Below, piece by piece: positions 18,112 through 25,602 of a DNA stretch of 64,000 bases. Both the position numbers and the translations under genes were made by a program. Source of the DNA: Pantoea sp. BAV 3049 (lineage in GTDB: Bacteria > Pseudomonadota > Gammaproteobacteria > Enterobacterales > Enterobacteriaceae); the NCBI RefSeq assembly GCF_009765445.1, contig NZ_WHOY01000031.1, forward strand, positions 3,691,606 to 3,755,605, in the 5' to 3' direction. The notes under the pieces are model-generated. The model worked only from the letters and a program-made list of their open reading frames with translations. It made no database searches and had not been told where the DNA came from. Each line of letters opens with the position of its first letter. Positions within the stretch are counted from its first letter, which is position 1.

Positions 18112-18711
18112 TTACATATCATATCGCTTGATTAAACCATCCTTTATCGTTCCTTTCGGGAGTTTATGTATGGAGGCGATTATTGATGTTAATGTGATGG
18201 ACATATGAGTGTTTTTGTTTATGTTATCAATTTTAGTTGTGATGTTATTAATATCACCATTTGTGCTTTTACAGATGGCTTTTAGCCAGAAATCCACTAA
18301 ATAGCCATGCCATGAGTCATCATCACCTGCCGGGATAATTTCCTCATAAAGACGATGCCAGTCAGAAATGAAAAATAAAATGAGTTCTTCAGACTGATGT
18401 GGTAAGACGGGAATGACATTTTTCAGTGGGACCAGAATAGCATAGTATAAATCATTCAGCCATGAAGATATTCTGGCTTCGTCCCAAAAATCCAGTTGCT
18501 CACGGGTTCTCTCTTCGTATTCTTCTTTTACCCTGGACAAGATGTCGGGTGGTGTTGTCAGCCATTTATTTTTCAGAATACTGTTTGCTCTGGGGTTATT
18601 GCAAGCAAGCTCATAAATGAGATTGAGCAGTTCCACCCGGGTAAACTGATTAAGCCTTTCCTGTTGTTCTGCGCTGAACTGGCATTCGCCACATTCACAT
18701 TGCCATTCCAT
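18112..18711 (-). CDS. Unknown protein with N-terminal CxCxxC cluster
   Basis: The start is taken at ATG 18711 (MEWQCECGECQFSAEQQ), giving 199 residues; an upstream in-frame start would add seven. The first 12 residues hold a C-E-C-G-E-C motif of a possible metal site. The rest is helical and rich in asparagine and isoleucine. The region 18.0-18.7 kb is visibly more AT-rich than the T6SS genes, which suggests separate acquisition. It points away from the preceding gene and towards it tail to tail. I recognise no family. Confidence 0.45.
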   Translation of the reverse strand: MEWQCECGECQFSAEQQERLNQFTRVELLNLIYELACNNPRANSILKNKWLTTPPDILSRVKEEYEERTREQLDFWDEARISSWLNDLYYAILVPLKNVIPVLPHQSEELILFFISDWHRLYEEIIPAGDDDSWHGYLVDFWLKAICKSTNGDINNITTKIDNINKNTHMSITLTSIIASIHKLPKGTIKDGLIKRYDM

Positions 18712-18756
18712 TCTTCTCTCCACCCTCCACAATATCTGTTTCCCGGAAAAGTCATA

Positions 18757-19494
18757 TTATATCGTTATCACTTCGCCTGACTTCCCGCCATTAATCTCGT
18801 TTGTGCCGGTATTTTTTCCGACAGCGTTCTTCCCCCTGTCGGTTGCTTCCGCAGCACCACAATCCTCTTTATTGAGCACGCCGGGTTGCAGCGTGACCAT
18901 TCCCCATTCAGCCTGCGGGTCGGTGACTGTTGCACTTAATTCGCGGGCCATCAATATCTCAACAATCGTCTCTGTATCACCTGTGACCAGAAAATGCACC
19001 GGAGCCAGTAATGTACCGTCTTCACTGAAGCTACTGGCCAGATCTGATTTTTTAATCAGCAGGGCAGGAGCGGTACGGTATTCCGCCAGCAACTGTTCGC
19101 AGTTTCAGTCAGCGTCATCAACAACGGCGTTTACCCAGCCCTGCGAGCGAATATGTTCTACTGCATGTGTGAGCCGAAACAGGTCGGACTGGTGTAACAG
19201 CGGTCCGGCACAGGAGCTCCAGAGATAATTCAGGCGTTTTCGCAACTGTGCCGCCGGCCCTTTTTGACGGCCCAGTGTGAGCAGGCTCTCAATGTCCTGC
19301 GCGACGGTGCGGGGAAAGCGTTTTTGTTTCTGTGCACCGGCAAGCCAGCGCAGTAAAAAGGCATGTGTGGCCAGCGGGGAAGAGGCCTGGCCGTCCTGCT
19401 GCATGATATGCAGTGCTATCAGTGCGCACCAGGCAAAATGGGCAAGGTCAGCGACGACGCGTTCTGGAGATGTTGTGGTTTGTGAATTCTTCAT
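18757..19494 (-). pseudogene. DUF2913 family protein, interrupted by an in-frame TGA
   Basis: From ATG 19494 the frame encodes a DUF2913-like protein (LAHFAWCALIALHIMQQDGQ, FLLRWLAGAQKQKRFPR, GPAAQLRKRLNYLWSSC). It stops at TGA 19105-19107 after NAVVDDAD. The same frame continues without a shift into NCEQLLAEYRTAP and LAPVHFLVTGD, the expected second half, ending at 18757. A single TGG-to-TGA change would explain the break. DUF2913 proteins occur on enterobacterial plasmids and integrative elements; their function is unknown. Translation might restart at TTG 19092, but no good ribosome site is seen there. Confidence 0.75.
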
Positions 19495-19585
19495 GGGGGC
19501 ACAAAGTATAACGAAGTTGACGCCATGGTTGCAGCATTTCGGCCGGATGTCCACCGTAGTTTCGGCACTGGAAAAGGCGAAGGTA

Positions 19586-19613
19586 TTGACGTTGATCTAT
19601 CCGATCGCATAGT
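19586..19613 (+). promoter_or_regulatory. Candidate promoter upstream of hairpin array 1
   Basis: TTGACG (19586-19591) and CATAGT (19608-19613) are separated by 16 bases. The -35-like box lies 74 bases before array 1. A TTGACA box lies 71 bases before array 2 at a matching place, which supports both. No experimental evidence; the -10 match is 4 of 6. Confidence 0.35.
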
Positions 19614-19659
19614 CTGATTGAGTCGTACTGTCGTCCCCGGACGACCATCCAATGTCTCA

Positions 19660-19819
19660 GCACTCTGTGAGAGGCGCCTTCGGGTGAGTGCCATCCAATG
19701 TTTCATGTGACCTGAGAGAAACGCCTTCGGGTGGTCACAATATCCTCGTAGCCTTGAAGAGGATGCCCATGTGGCGGTACCTCCGTTTAACCTTTGAGAA
19801 CGGAGATCACGACAGTGAT
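19660..19819 (+). ncRNA. Hairpin array 1 (STAXI-like structured element)
   Basis: Five consecutive stem units occur here. A: GCACT...AGTGC with inner CGCC-TTCG-GGTG (19660-19691). B: GTGACC...GGTCAC with the same TTCG loop (19707-19738). C: ATCCTC...GAGGAT (19742-19764). D: CTCCGTT...AACGGAG (19781-19805). E: ATCAC-gaca-GTGAT (19806-19819). Array 2 at 22295 has the same order with different stem bases that still pair. TTCG tetraloops and tandem units next to integrase and antirestriction genes fit the STAXI motif as I remember it. It may act as RNA or as folded single-stranded DNA during transfer. It lies in a stretch of about 1 kb without genes (19495-20516). Confidence 0.65.
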
Positions 19820-19904
19820 GAAGGTTTATTAACGACTCAACCGCGCCAGTTCTGGTACGGTTCCTTTCACCAATAACGTATGTATTACGTCTTTCAGCTA
19901 TAAA

Positions 19905-19923
19905 GCTCGCAGGGCGAGGTTTT
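19905..19923 (+). terminator. Terminator-like hairpin after array 1
   Basis: CTCGC (19906-19910) pairs with GCGAG (19914-19918) across an AGG loop and is followed by GTTTTA. It would end a transcript of roughly 290-310 bases covering array 1. Confidence 0.4.
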
Positions 19924-20047
19924 ACGCTTCAACAATTTGATTCTTTTATCTTTTTGACGAGTTGCTGACGATGCGACTTTTGAACGCACGTATAAGGCCA
20001 TTGGGTATATTTGGCCGCTTACGTGAGTCTCATTAGGAGCAGAGGAG

Positions 20048-20093
20048 CGCGCGTCACTTGTGAAGTGGCGAAGACACTACCAAGTGACGCGCG
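20048..20093. repeat. 13-bp perfect inverted repeat, strong cruciform or hairpin
   Basis: CGCGCGTCACTTG (20048-20060) is repeated inverted as CAAGTGACGCGCG (20081-20093) with a 20-base spacer that can itself pair (AGTG with CACT). Two weaker hairpins follow: ACGGG-aaa-CCCGT-TTT at 20212-20227, and ACACTAC-gaaca-GTAGTGT at 20276-20294. Nothing codes here. Candidates are a transfer or replication origin, a single-strand promoter, or a recombination site for the integrase at 20517. Confidence 0.6.
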
Positions 20094-20516
20094 TAGCGCA
20101 TAACGTCTCAAACCACGCACGACGTGGCTTTCAACGTTTTACTACCATCTGACCAACATGTAGTCCGTGTCAGTACGGTTTTAAACACTCATTCACTTCA
20201 ACGTAATTACGACGGGAAACCCGTTTTGAACGTTCAACTATCAGTAAGGAGGAAATCGACCCGGTATCGATGGCGACACTACGAACAGTAGTGTTGGAGG
20301 CAGCTTGACGTAAGTCAGCTCTGCATAAGCAGCAAACAGATCAGAGATCTGGGGTGCCTCGCAAGAACTCAACAATTCGCCGCCCCGATGCACAGATACC
20401 AGTCGAGACGCAGGAAGCGCAAAAGCAACCGTGTCGTCGGGGAATGAATTACTGGGGTACAGATCCGTCTGCTTATTTACAAGCAGAGGGACGTGTATCC
20501 CTGTGGAGATATAGGA

Positions 20517-21416
20517 ATGTCCAGATTCAGTAAACAGCTGTGCAAACAACTTGTCACACTTGCTCGTCAGGGACGGGGAAGTTATAAAACTGTGGCTGAC
20601 CGCTCAAGAATTGCAGAACGTTTTTCTGAACGTCTGTCTGAACTGAATATTCAGATTAGGGACGTAAAACATATCAAAACTTCCCATATTGAAAAGTATA
20701 TTGAGAGCAGGAAGGCAGACAGTTTGTCTCTCAGGACGTTACAGAATGAGATGTCTGCTATCCGCTCTGTTTTATTATCAGCAGGAAGAAATAAATTGGC
20801 CGATCCCAATCATACCAGCCTGAGTAATCAGGCCCTGGGAATTTCTGGGGCTAACCGGGATGGCACTAAACTCCCTATTACAGATGAAAAACTAAATGCG
20901 GTTGTGAATTTTGCGCTTAAAAAAGATGAAGGTGTTGCGCTCGCGGTACAACTTTCAAGATACCTTGGGTTGAGAACAGAAGAAACCGTGCAGTCCGCAA
21001 AGTCTTTAAAAACATGGAAACAGTCATTGATTAACAATAATGAGCGTGTCCGTGTTGTTTTCGGGACTAAAGGCGGGCGGCCGAGAGAGACAACAGTTTT
21101 CAATCGTGAAAAAGTTTTATCAATTCTTGATAAGGCAATTAATTATGTCAGTGAGCATAACGGAAAACTGATTGATAAACCCTCTTTGCATACTGCTATT
21201 GATCGCTACCGTAATATTGTAAGAGAGGCAGGGATGAATGGTAAAAATGCCCCGCATAGTTTGCGTTACGCTTATTCACGTGATGCAGTAAATCATCATA
21301 TTAAAAATGGAATGAGCCGCGACGAAGCTGAAGCATTAGTATCGATGGATTTGGGGCATGGAGATGGTCGTGGCCGTTATATTAAACAAGTTTATTTTCG
21401 CGGGGAAACAGAATAA
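20517..21416 (+). CDS. Integrase domain-containing tyrosine recombinase
   Basis: A 299-residue protein from ATG 20517, preceded by GGAGATATAGGA. The N-terminus is a SAM-like core-binding domain (FSERLSELNIQIRDVKHIKTS). The catalytic residues are present: R153 in GLRTEE, H247 and R250 in HSLR, H281 in LGH, and Y288. This matches the 'integrase domain-containing' family common on plasmids and integrative elements rather than the P4 type. It lies between the two hairpin arrays and converges on the serine recombinase at 21483, so the two may form one recombination module. Confidence 0.8.
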   Translation: MSRFSKQLCKQLVTLARQGRGSYKTVADRSRIAERFSERLSELNIQIRDVKHIKTSHIEKYIESRKADSLSLRTLQNEMSAIRSVLLSAGRNKLADPNHTSLSNQALGISGANRDGTKLPITDEKLNAVVNFALKKDEGVALAVQLSRYLGLRTEETVQSAKSLKTWKQSLINNNERVRVVFGTKGGRPRETTVFNREKVLSILDKAINYVSEHNGKLIDKPSLHTAIDRYRNIVREAGMNGKNAPHSLRYAYSRDAVNHHIKNGMSRDEAEALVSMDLGHGDGRGRYIKQVYFRGETE

Positions 21417-21482
21417 GTTGTACCCACTGAATTTTCAGGACGTAGCGCCACAGCTCATTCAGGGCTGTGGCTTTTCTAAATT

Positions 21483-22100
21483 TCAATCCGTATATTTACA
21501 TGCTCGAATAACTGTCATGCGTGAAACGCCGGCGAGCCTTGCCGTTTCATTTATTGATTTTCCGTTTTTCTTGCGGAGCGTTCTAATTAACTCATGTTTT
21601 TCCTTGTCTGCTAGCCTCCCGCTGTATTTTCCTTTTTCCCTGGCGGTTGTAATTCCCTCCATCTGCCTTCTGCGACGATCTTCATAATCTTTACGGGCGA
21701 TGGCAGCTAACATGTCCAGCATCATATTATTCACTGCCCGGAGCATACTATGAGTAAAGTCATAAGCTGATGGTGTGGACAGAGCAATGTGACTTGTAGG
21801 CAAATCAAGGCTTATTATTGAAAGCGATTTCTCATTAATCATCTTTTTTAAAGATTCCCAGCCATTATCATCCAGGCGTGAAAGCCGATCTACTTGTTCT
21901 ATAAGTATCGCATCCCCTGGCTCTGTATCCTGAAGCAGTCTCATCAGTTCCGGTCGGTGCAATGCTGCGCCTGAAGCATTTTCAACATACCAGCCAGCAA
22001 TGCGATGCTTGTGTTGTTGAGCAAAGTCCTTGAGCCTCGATTTTGCACGCAGTGCATCCTGTTCCTGGGTTGAAGCACGAAGATATCCAAATATAAACAA
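21483..22100 (-). CDS. Serine recombinase (resolvase/invertase family)
   Basis: A 205-residue protein with the resolvase N-terminal domain: YLRAS at residues 6-10 supplies the catalytic Ser10 and Arg8, with EQVDRLSRLD near 60-70. A C-terminal helix-turn-helix follows (INETARLAGVSRMTVIRA). I take TTG 22100 as the start because GGAGGAACT lies five bases upstream and family members begin M-F-I-x-GYLRAS; ATG 22139 would add 13 unconserved residues. It probably resolves dimers or inverts DNA; no obvious res site was identified. Confidence 0.85.
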   Translation of the reverse strand: MFIFGYLRASTQEQDALRAKSRLKDFAQQHKHRIAGWYVENASGAALHRPELMRLLQDTEPGDAILIEQVDRLSRLDDNGWESLKKMINEKSLSIISLDLPTSHIALSTPSAYDFTHSMLRAVNNMMLDMLAAIARKDYEDRRRRQMEGITTAREKGKYSGRLADKEKHELIRTLRKKNGKSINETARLAGVSRMTVIRACKYTD

Positions 22101-22223
22101 AGTTCCTCCGGCAGTAACATTAAAATAGTCACATTCCAATCAGTATCATTTAAATGGTAACTTATTTATATTCTATCAATAAATTGGATAGTATTTAATA
22201 GGTATACCCATTTGATACCCAGG

Positions 22224-22252
22224 TTGACATAATTACTATTTGCTCTGAAAAT
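22224..22252 (+). promoter_or_regulatory. Candidate promoter upstream of hairpin array 2
   Basis: A perfect TTGACA (22224-22229) and a GAAAAT (22247-22252) are 17 bases apart, 71 bases (from the -35) before array 2. It could drive the array and the run of small genes after it. The -10 match is 4 of 6. Confidence 0.4.
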
Positions 22253-22294
22253 AGACAGGCTTACTTGTTGCTACATGCAACCAGCTAATGCTCC

Positions 22295-22455
22295 GGCAGT
22301 CTGAGAGGAGCGCCTTCGGGTGACTGCCAGCCAACGTTTTACCGGTCTGAGAGAAACACCTTCGGGTGACCGGAAAATCCTCGCAGCCTGAGAGAGGATA
22401 CCTTCGGGTGGTAAATCCGTTTAACCTCTGGAAACGGATATCACTGAATAGTGAT
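22295..22455 (+). ncRNA. Hairpin array 2 (STAXI-like structured element)
   Basis: This has the same five-unit plan as array 1 with different stems. A: GGCAGTC...GACTGCC around CGCC-TTCG-GGTG (22295-22328). B: CCGGTC...GACCGG with a TTCG loop (22342-22373). C: ATCCTC...GAGGAT (22377-22399), followed by ACC-TTCG-GGT. D: ATCCGTTT...AAACGGAT (22415-22439). E: ATCACT...AGTGAT (22440-22455). TGAGAG before the TTCG hairpin is shared by units A, B and C. Paired changes against array 1 argue for selection on structure. It ends about 50 bases before leader L1. Confidence 0.7.
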
Positions 22456-22504
22456 TGAGGTCATTTCAACTTATCAGACAGTCAGAATGTTGTTTTTTCT
22501 GACT

Positions 22505-22563
22505 CCCCGACGGGAAACACTTCCCGGTCAGGCAGGTGTTTCCTTTTTTTATGGAGAAACACA
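22505..22563 (+). promoter_or_regulatory. Three-strand leader L1
   Basis: Segment 1 GGAAACAC (22513-22520) can pair with segment 2 GTGTTTCC (22536-22543), which is followed by seven T, a terminator shape. Segment 2 can instead pair with segment 3 GAAACAC (22556-22562), covering the GGAG ribosome site of the next gene. GGGAA-acac-TTCCC (22512-22525) competes for segment 1. Confidence 0.6.
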
Positions 22564-22932
22564 ATGTCTGTCATCTCTTCTGCGGTTTTCCCTGAACATC
22601 TCCTTACTCAGCTTCAGCAGTCTGCTGACGCAGCGGTCCGGAGACTGAAATCTTTCATTTATCTGCATCGCAACAGCAGCTGGTATGTCAACGGTTCGGG
22701 CAATTATGCCGTCCGTGCGCATATCACCTCTGTCAAAGACCCGGGCATTAATGTCTTTCTTACCGTTCGTACAGGTTGCCACCGCGCCGAGTATGTTTTT
22801 CACCGCCTGCCGGTTTCCTTTCCTGAGGAAATAACAGGTCGTCGAAACGCATACCGCCATGCCTGCCGTCAGGCACAGCATCTGGCACACCTGCGCTACC
22901 GTTTTCTTTCGGGAGGGCATTCTCATGGCTGA
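22564..22932 (+). CDS. Small unknown protein of the mobile region
   Basis: A 122-residue protein beginning MSVISSAVFPEHL after a GGAG site. It is basic and histidine-rich at the C-terminus (RHACRQAQHLAHLRYRF). No signal peptide or membrane helix and no motif I recognise. It is the first gene after array 2 and leader L1, and its stop overlaps the next start by eight bases. Similar short genes are frequent beside ArdC-type genes on plasmids and ICEs. Confidence 0.55.
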   Translation: MSVISSAVFPEHLLTQLQQSADAAVRRLKSFIYLHRNSSWYVNGSGNYAVRAHITSVKDPGINVFLTVRTGCHRAEYVFHRLPVSFPEEITGRRNAYRHACRQAQHLAHLRYRFLSGGHSHG

Positions 22933-23299
22933 AGCACCGCACGAAGTCACTTTCCGTATTCTGTCGATGTCTGAGGCGCGACGGGATGTATGTCCCGCTC
23001 AGTATGGCCCCGTAAGTGGCGTTTTCATCCGGGGCGAAATCCTCAGAGATAACGTCTCCTGTGGCGAACAGGTTTTTGTCGCACCGCTCGGTGATTGTGA
23101 TCCGGCTGACCCCGAACTCTGTGTATGGTGTCAGTATTACAGATATTCTCCCCGGGTGGAGGCTGGCGACATACTGGATGGCGTGGCCGTTTCGGGCATA
23201 AATTCCGTAGATCCACTGTCGGTAGCTGCGTTGAAAAGCCTGCGCTTTAATCCTGAATATGTGTATCAGGAGCAATCTGATTCATATGCACTGAACTGA
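22925..23299 (+). CDS. Small unknown protein of the mobile region
   Basis: The start is ATG 22925 (MAEAPHEVTFRILSMSEA), preceded by GGGAGGG and overlapping the previous gene by eight bases; an earlier in-frame start lies inside that gene. It has 124 residues, is acidic, with a C-x-W-C pair (ELCVWCQYYRYSP) near residue 60. It is the only gene in this run that lacks its own three-strand leader, consistent with translational coupling to the gene before. Function unknown. Confidence 0.55.
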   Translation: MAEAPHEVTFRILSMSEARRDVCPAQYGPVSGVFIRGEILRDNVSCGEQVFVAPLGDCDPADPELCVWCQYYRYSPRVEAGDILDGVAVSGINSVDPLSVAALKSLRFNPEYVYQEQSDSYALN

Positions 23300-23338
23300 T
23301 CGGCTGATGAACGCCGGTCAGAAAATGTTGTGGACCCT

Positions 23339-23395
23339 GACGGGGATATCTCTCCGTCGGAGGGGATATCCCGTTATTTACCTGAGGATATACCC
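23339..23395 (+). promoter_or_regulatory. Three-strand leader L2
   Basis: Segment 1 GGGGATATC (23342-23350) pairs with segment 2 GATATCCC (23365-23372). Segment 2 also matches segment 3 GGATATA (23386-23392), which overlaps the ribosome site. GACGG (23339-23343) with CCGTC (23354-23358) forms the competing upstream hairpin. The T run is weak here (GTTATTT). Confidence 0.55.
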
Positions 23396-23761
23396 ATGCA
23401 CACAGACGTTCATACGCTTAAAACTCCACTGGACACGCTCAGCTGGCTTTGCCTGCTTGAGAGTGAACTTCTGAGCATCAGGGCATTCCAGCGTCTCGAT
23501 CTTCATACGGACCGGGATGAACCGAATGAACTGACGTTTCTGGAAGATGCCATCATTGGCACCGGCACAGCTTATGGCTGGTTTGTCTTTTTACTCGGGG
23601 AAGGCGATATTCCGCCTTTGCCTGATACGTCTAAAAATCTGCTCTTCACGCTGGACGAGCTGGGAAAAGAAATTAACCGGCCCTTCTGGGAGAAGGCCGT
23701 GGATGAAGGTATCCAGGATGCCCGGTGTGATCGGGCTATAGCGGCTCTCGAACGGATGTAA
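23396..23761 (+). CDS. Small acidic unknown protein of the mobile region
   Basis: The start is ATG 23396 (MHTDVHTLKTPLDTLSW), placed after leader L2; an upstream in-frame start would run through the leader hairpins. It has 121 residues and is strongly acidic (LHTDRDEPNELTFLEDAI). No recognised motif. Its leader and position suggest coregulation with the neighbouring small genes. Confidence 0.55.
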   Translation: MHTDVHTLKTPLDTLSWLCLLESELLSIRAFQRLDLHTDRDEPNELTFLEDAIIGTGTAYGWFVFLLGEGDIPPLPDTSKNLLFTLDELGKEINRPFWEKAVDEGIQDARCDRAIAALERM

Positions 23762-23782
23762 CCAGCAGACAGAACACACCCT

Positions 23783-23846
23783 GACGGGGATTTACTCCCG
23801 TCTGGGGGATAAATCCCCCTTTTTTTAATTGCGGAGGATTTTATCA
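23783..23846 (+). promoter_or_regulatory. Three-strand leader L3
   Basis: Segment 1 GGGGATTTA (23786-23794) pairs perfectly with segment 2 TAAATCCCC (23810-23818), followed by seven T. Segment 3 GGATTTTA (23836-23843) can pair with segment 2 and covers GGAGG. GACGGG (23783-23788) with CCCGTC (23797-23802) is the competing hairpin. Confidence 0.62.
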
Positions 23847-24494
23847 ATGAGAAACCTGTCTTCTTCCCCGGCCTTCAGGCCGGTTATTTACACCATTGAG
23901 CACGTCAGCACGGTTCCGTTGCATCAATGGCATGCTTTCGTTCTGGCTGTCACAGAAACTTTCTGGCAGCTGCCGGTGCGTCTGCGTCCGGGGAATACGT
24001 ATCTTCCGTCGCTTAATCGCGCGGCTGACCTGTTTCCGGTTGCTGATGTCATGGCGTTTTGTGGCGATACAGGCGAGAACGCCTGGCTGACCAATATGAC
24101 TATAGGACGGCAACGTAATTGCAATACGCTGAGTATCCAGGAGCTGGATTTTCAACATCAGCCCTGCGATTTTTTTGCACGTATTGTGATGGTCCTGCTG
24201 CATAACCTGTGTCCGGACAGCTTCCGGATACATTCTTCAGACGAGGGGCGCAGCTGGGCGTTACCGTTACGCTGGATTGAACAGCATCTCGGCCTCTCTG
24301 AGCAACTGAAGCTGACCCCGCCTCAGCCGGTACTGAAAACGCCGGTGAGCGATGGCGCGTTTGATTCCCTGCTGCTGCAACTGCTCTCCGGTGGTGAGCG
24401 TGTGCTGAGCAACGATGACTGGAATGCGTTTACGAAGGCTGAATTTCAGCTGTATGAACTGAAACGGGTCGCGGAAAAAACTGACGCGCTGTAA
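23847..24494 (+). CDS. Unknown 215-residue protein of the mobile region
   Basis: The start is ATG 23847 behind GCGGAGG; the in-frame TTG at 23829 lies inside the leader. The N-terminal half contains VIYTIEHVSTVPLHQWHAF and the C-terminal half is charged and helical (LLQLLSGGERVLSNDDW). No membrane helix. I do not recognise the family. Confidence 0.55.
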   Translation: MRNLSSSPAFRPVIYTIEHVSTVPLHQWHAFVLAVTETFWQLPVRLRPGNTYLPSLNRAADLFPVADVMAFCGDTGENAWLTNMTIGRQRNCNTLSIQELDFQHQPCDFFARIVMVLLHNLCPDSFRIHSSDEGRSWALPLRWIEQHLGLSEQLKLTPPQPVLKTPVSDGAFDSLLLQLLSGGERVLSNDDWNAFTKAEFQLYELKRVAEKTDAL

Positions 24495-24510
24495 ACAGTA
24501 CTGACTTTAA

Positions 24511-24569
24511 CCCCGTCGGGAGAGATCACTCCGGACGGGGCGGCTCTCCCGTTTTTACAGGAGAGCCCC
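24511..24569 (+). promoter_or_regulatory. Three-strand leader L4
   Basis: Segment 1 GGGAGAG (24518-24524) pairs with CTCTCCC (24544-24550), followed by GTTTTT. The same segment 2, read as GGCTCTCC (24542-24549), pairs perfectly over eight bases with segment 3 GGAGAGCC (24560-24567), which contains the ribosome site. CCCCGTC (24511-24517) with GACGGGG (24534-24540) forms the competing hairpin. Confidence 0.65.
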
Positions 24570-25043
24570 ATGCTTTTTTTCGACAACAAAGACCTGACGA
24601 ACGTCCTGCTGACCGCCCGCATGCAGGGAGGTCAGCTTCACCTGGCAAAGGATGAGGGTGTTTATCTTATGCTGGCCACCGGTGCCTGGCAGGGCAACGA
24701 TCCGGTGCCGCGTATTGCGTATGCCGCAGGGTGTCACCCTCAGAAAAATGAGGACTGGTACGACACGGCACGCCTGCTTGCCGGCGGCGATGATTTCATT
24801 GAATCACTGTCGATAAGCGACGCGGTAGCCACCTCTGTACTGTCCGGCAGGACGGACCTGAGGATCCTGATTACCGACACACAGATACAGGTGCTCACCG
24901 CAGCGACTGATCGGGTGAAAGTCGCGGAGTACCGCCAGAAGGCCGATCAGCTTTTGGCGAGTGCGGTCTGTCACTTCAGTGCCTGTGTCGGGCCTGATGA
25001 ACTCTGCCGCTGGCGTGAAAATGCCGTGCGTCTGCTGACCTAG
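24570..25043 (+). CDS. DUF3085 family protein
   Basis: A 157-residue protein with the pattern I associate with DUF3085: KDEGVYLMLATG near residue 30, RIAYAAGCHPQKNEDWYDTAR near 50-70, then GGDDFIE. The family is found on conjugative plasmids and integrative elements, usually close to antirestriction genes, and has no known activity. I recall that a candidate cis-regulatory RNA motif has been named after DUF3085 genes, which is relevant to leader L4. ATG 24570 follows directly on the leader. Confidence 0.7.
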   Translation: MLFFDNKDLTNVLLTARMQGGQLHLAKDEGVYLMLATGAWQGNDPVPRIAYAAGCHPQKNEDWYDTARLLAGGDDFIESLSISDAVATSVLSGRTDLRILITDTQIQVLTAATDRVKVAEYRQKADQLLASAVCHFSACVGPDELCRWRENAVRLLT

Positions 25044-25178
25044 GTGGCCTTCATCAGCTGTAAGCGGGCGAAGGCTGAAGATCATCAAACCTTTCTGAAC
25101 GCCTGTGGCAGGCTTCAGGCCAGGTTATCGCAGGTGAGCCCGCAGGGGGCGCTGAGAATAACCGGACGTTAACTCACC

Positions 25179-25239
25179 CCGGCAGGGACTTTTCCTGCCG
25201 GAAAGGTTCCTGCCTCTTTCTGAACCGAAGGAGGGCCGT
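25179..25239 (+). promoter_or_regulatory. Three-strand leader L5
   Basis: Segment 1 GGCAGGGAC (25181-25189) pairs with segment 2 GTTCCTGCC (25206-25214, one G-T pair), followed by TCTTTCT. Segment 2, as GGTTC (25205-25209), pairs with GAACC (25222-25226) just before AAGGAGGG. CCGGCAGG (25179-25186) with CCTGCCGG (25194-25201) forms the competing hairpin. Confidence 0.55.
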
Positions 25240-25587
25240 ATGGGACTGGATATTTTTCTCTACAGTCAGCACCGGCAGATCGTCGCAGTACCGGCACCGT
25301 ATCATCCGGTGTGTGAACTGAGCCGCGATTTTTCACTGGTTACCTGGGTGGATAAGCACGTCGGTGAGGTGGAAAACTCGACCTGTCTGGAACTGTCACG
25401 CGAGCATATTCAGCAACTGAAAGAGAGGCTGGACTGTGCGATTGCGACATTTACAGAGGGTAATGAGGATAATCCGCTTCTTCAGCGCCGGCTGCAGTAT
25501 GTTTTCACCCTGCGTGACAGGCTTGAAAGCCTGCTCAGTGATTTTGACTTTGAACATGAATACCTGTGGTTTTATGCCGCATGGTAA
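25240..25587 (+). CDS. Small unknown protein of the mobile region
   Basis: A 115-residue protein starting MGLDIFLYSQ after a strong AAGGAGGG site. It is acidic and helical in the C-terminal half (SREHIQQLKERLDCAIATF) and ends with an aromatic tail (EYLWFYAAW). The MGLDIFL start recalls many small phage and plasmid proteins, but I cannot name a family. It directly precedes the ArdC-like gene. Confidence 0.55.
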   Translation: MGLDIFLYSQHRQIVAVPAPYHPVCELSRDFSLVTWVDKHVGEVENSTCLELSREHIQQLKERLDCAIATFTEGNEDNPLLQRRLQYVFTLRDRLESLLSDFDFEHEYLWFYAAW

Positions 25588-25602
25588 CTGACTTCTGAAT
25601 TT

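Noticed and set aside
1-19000. T6SS cluster as part of the tRNA-Phe island
   Set aside because: No repeat of the tRNA end or integrase supports a boundary left of the T6SS within the window, so this was not claimed; it stays open.
18803-19228. 141-codon plus-strand frame
   Set aside because: It is antisense to the DUF2913 pseudogene, whose family match on the minus strand is convincing.
19660-22455. CRISPR-like repeats
   Set aside because: The repeated CCTTCGGGT units are hairpin cores with variable complementary flanks, not identical repeats with unique spacers, and no cas gene is present.
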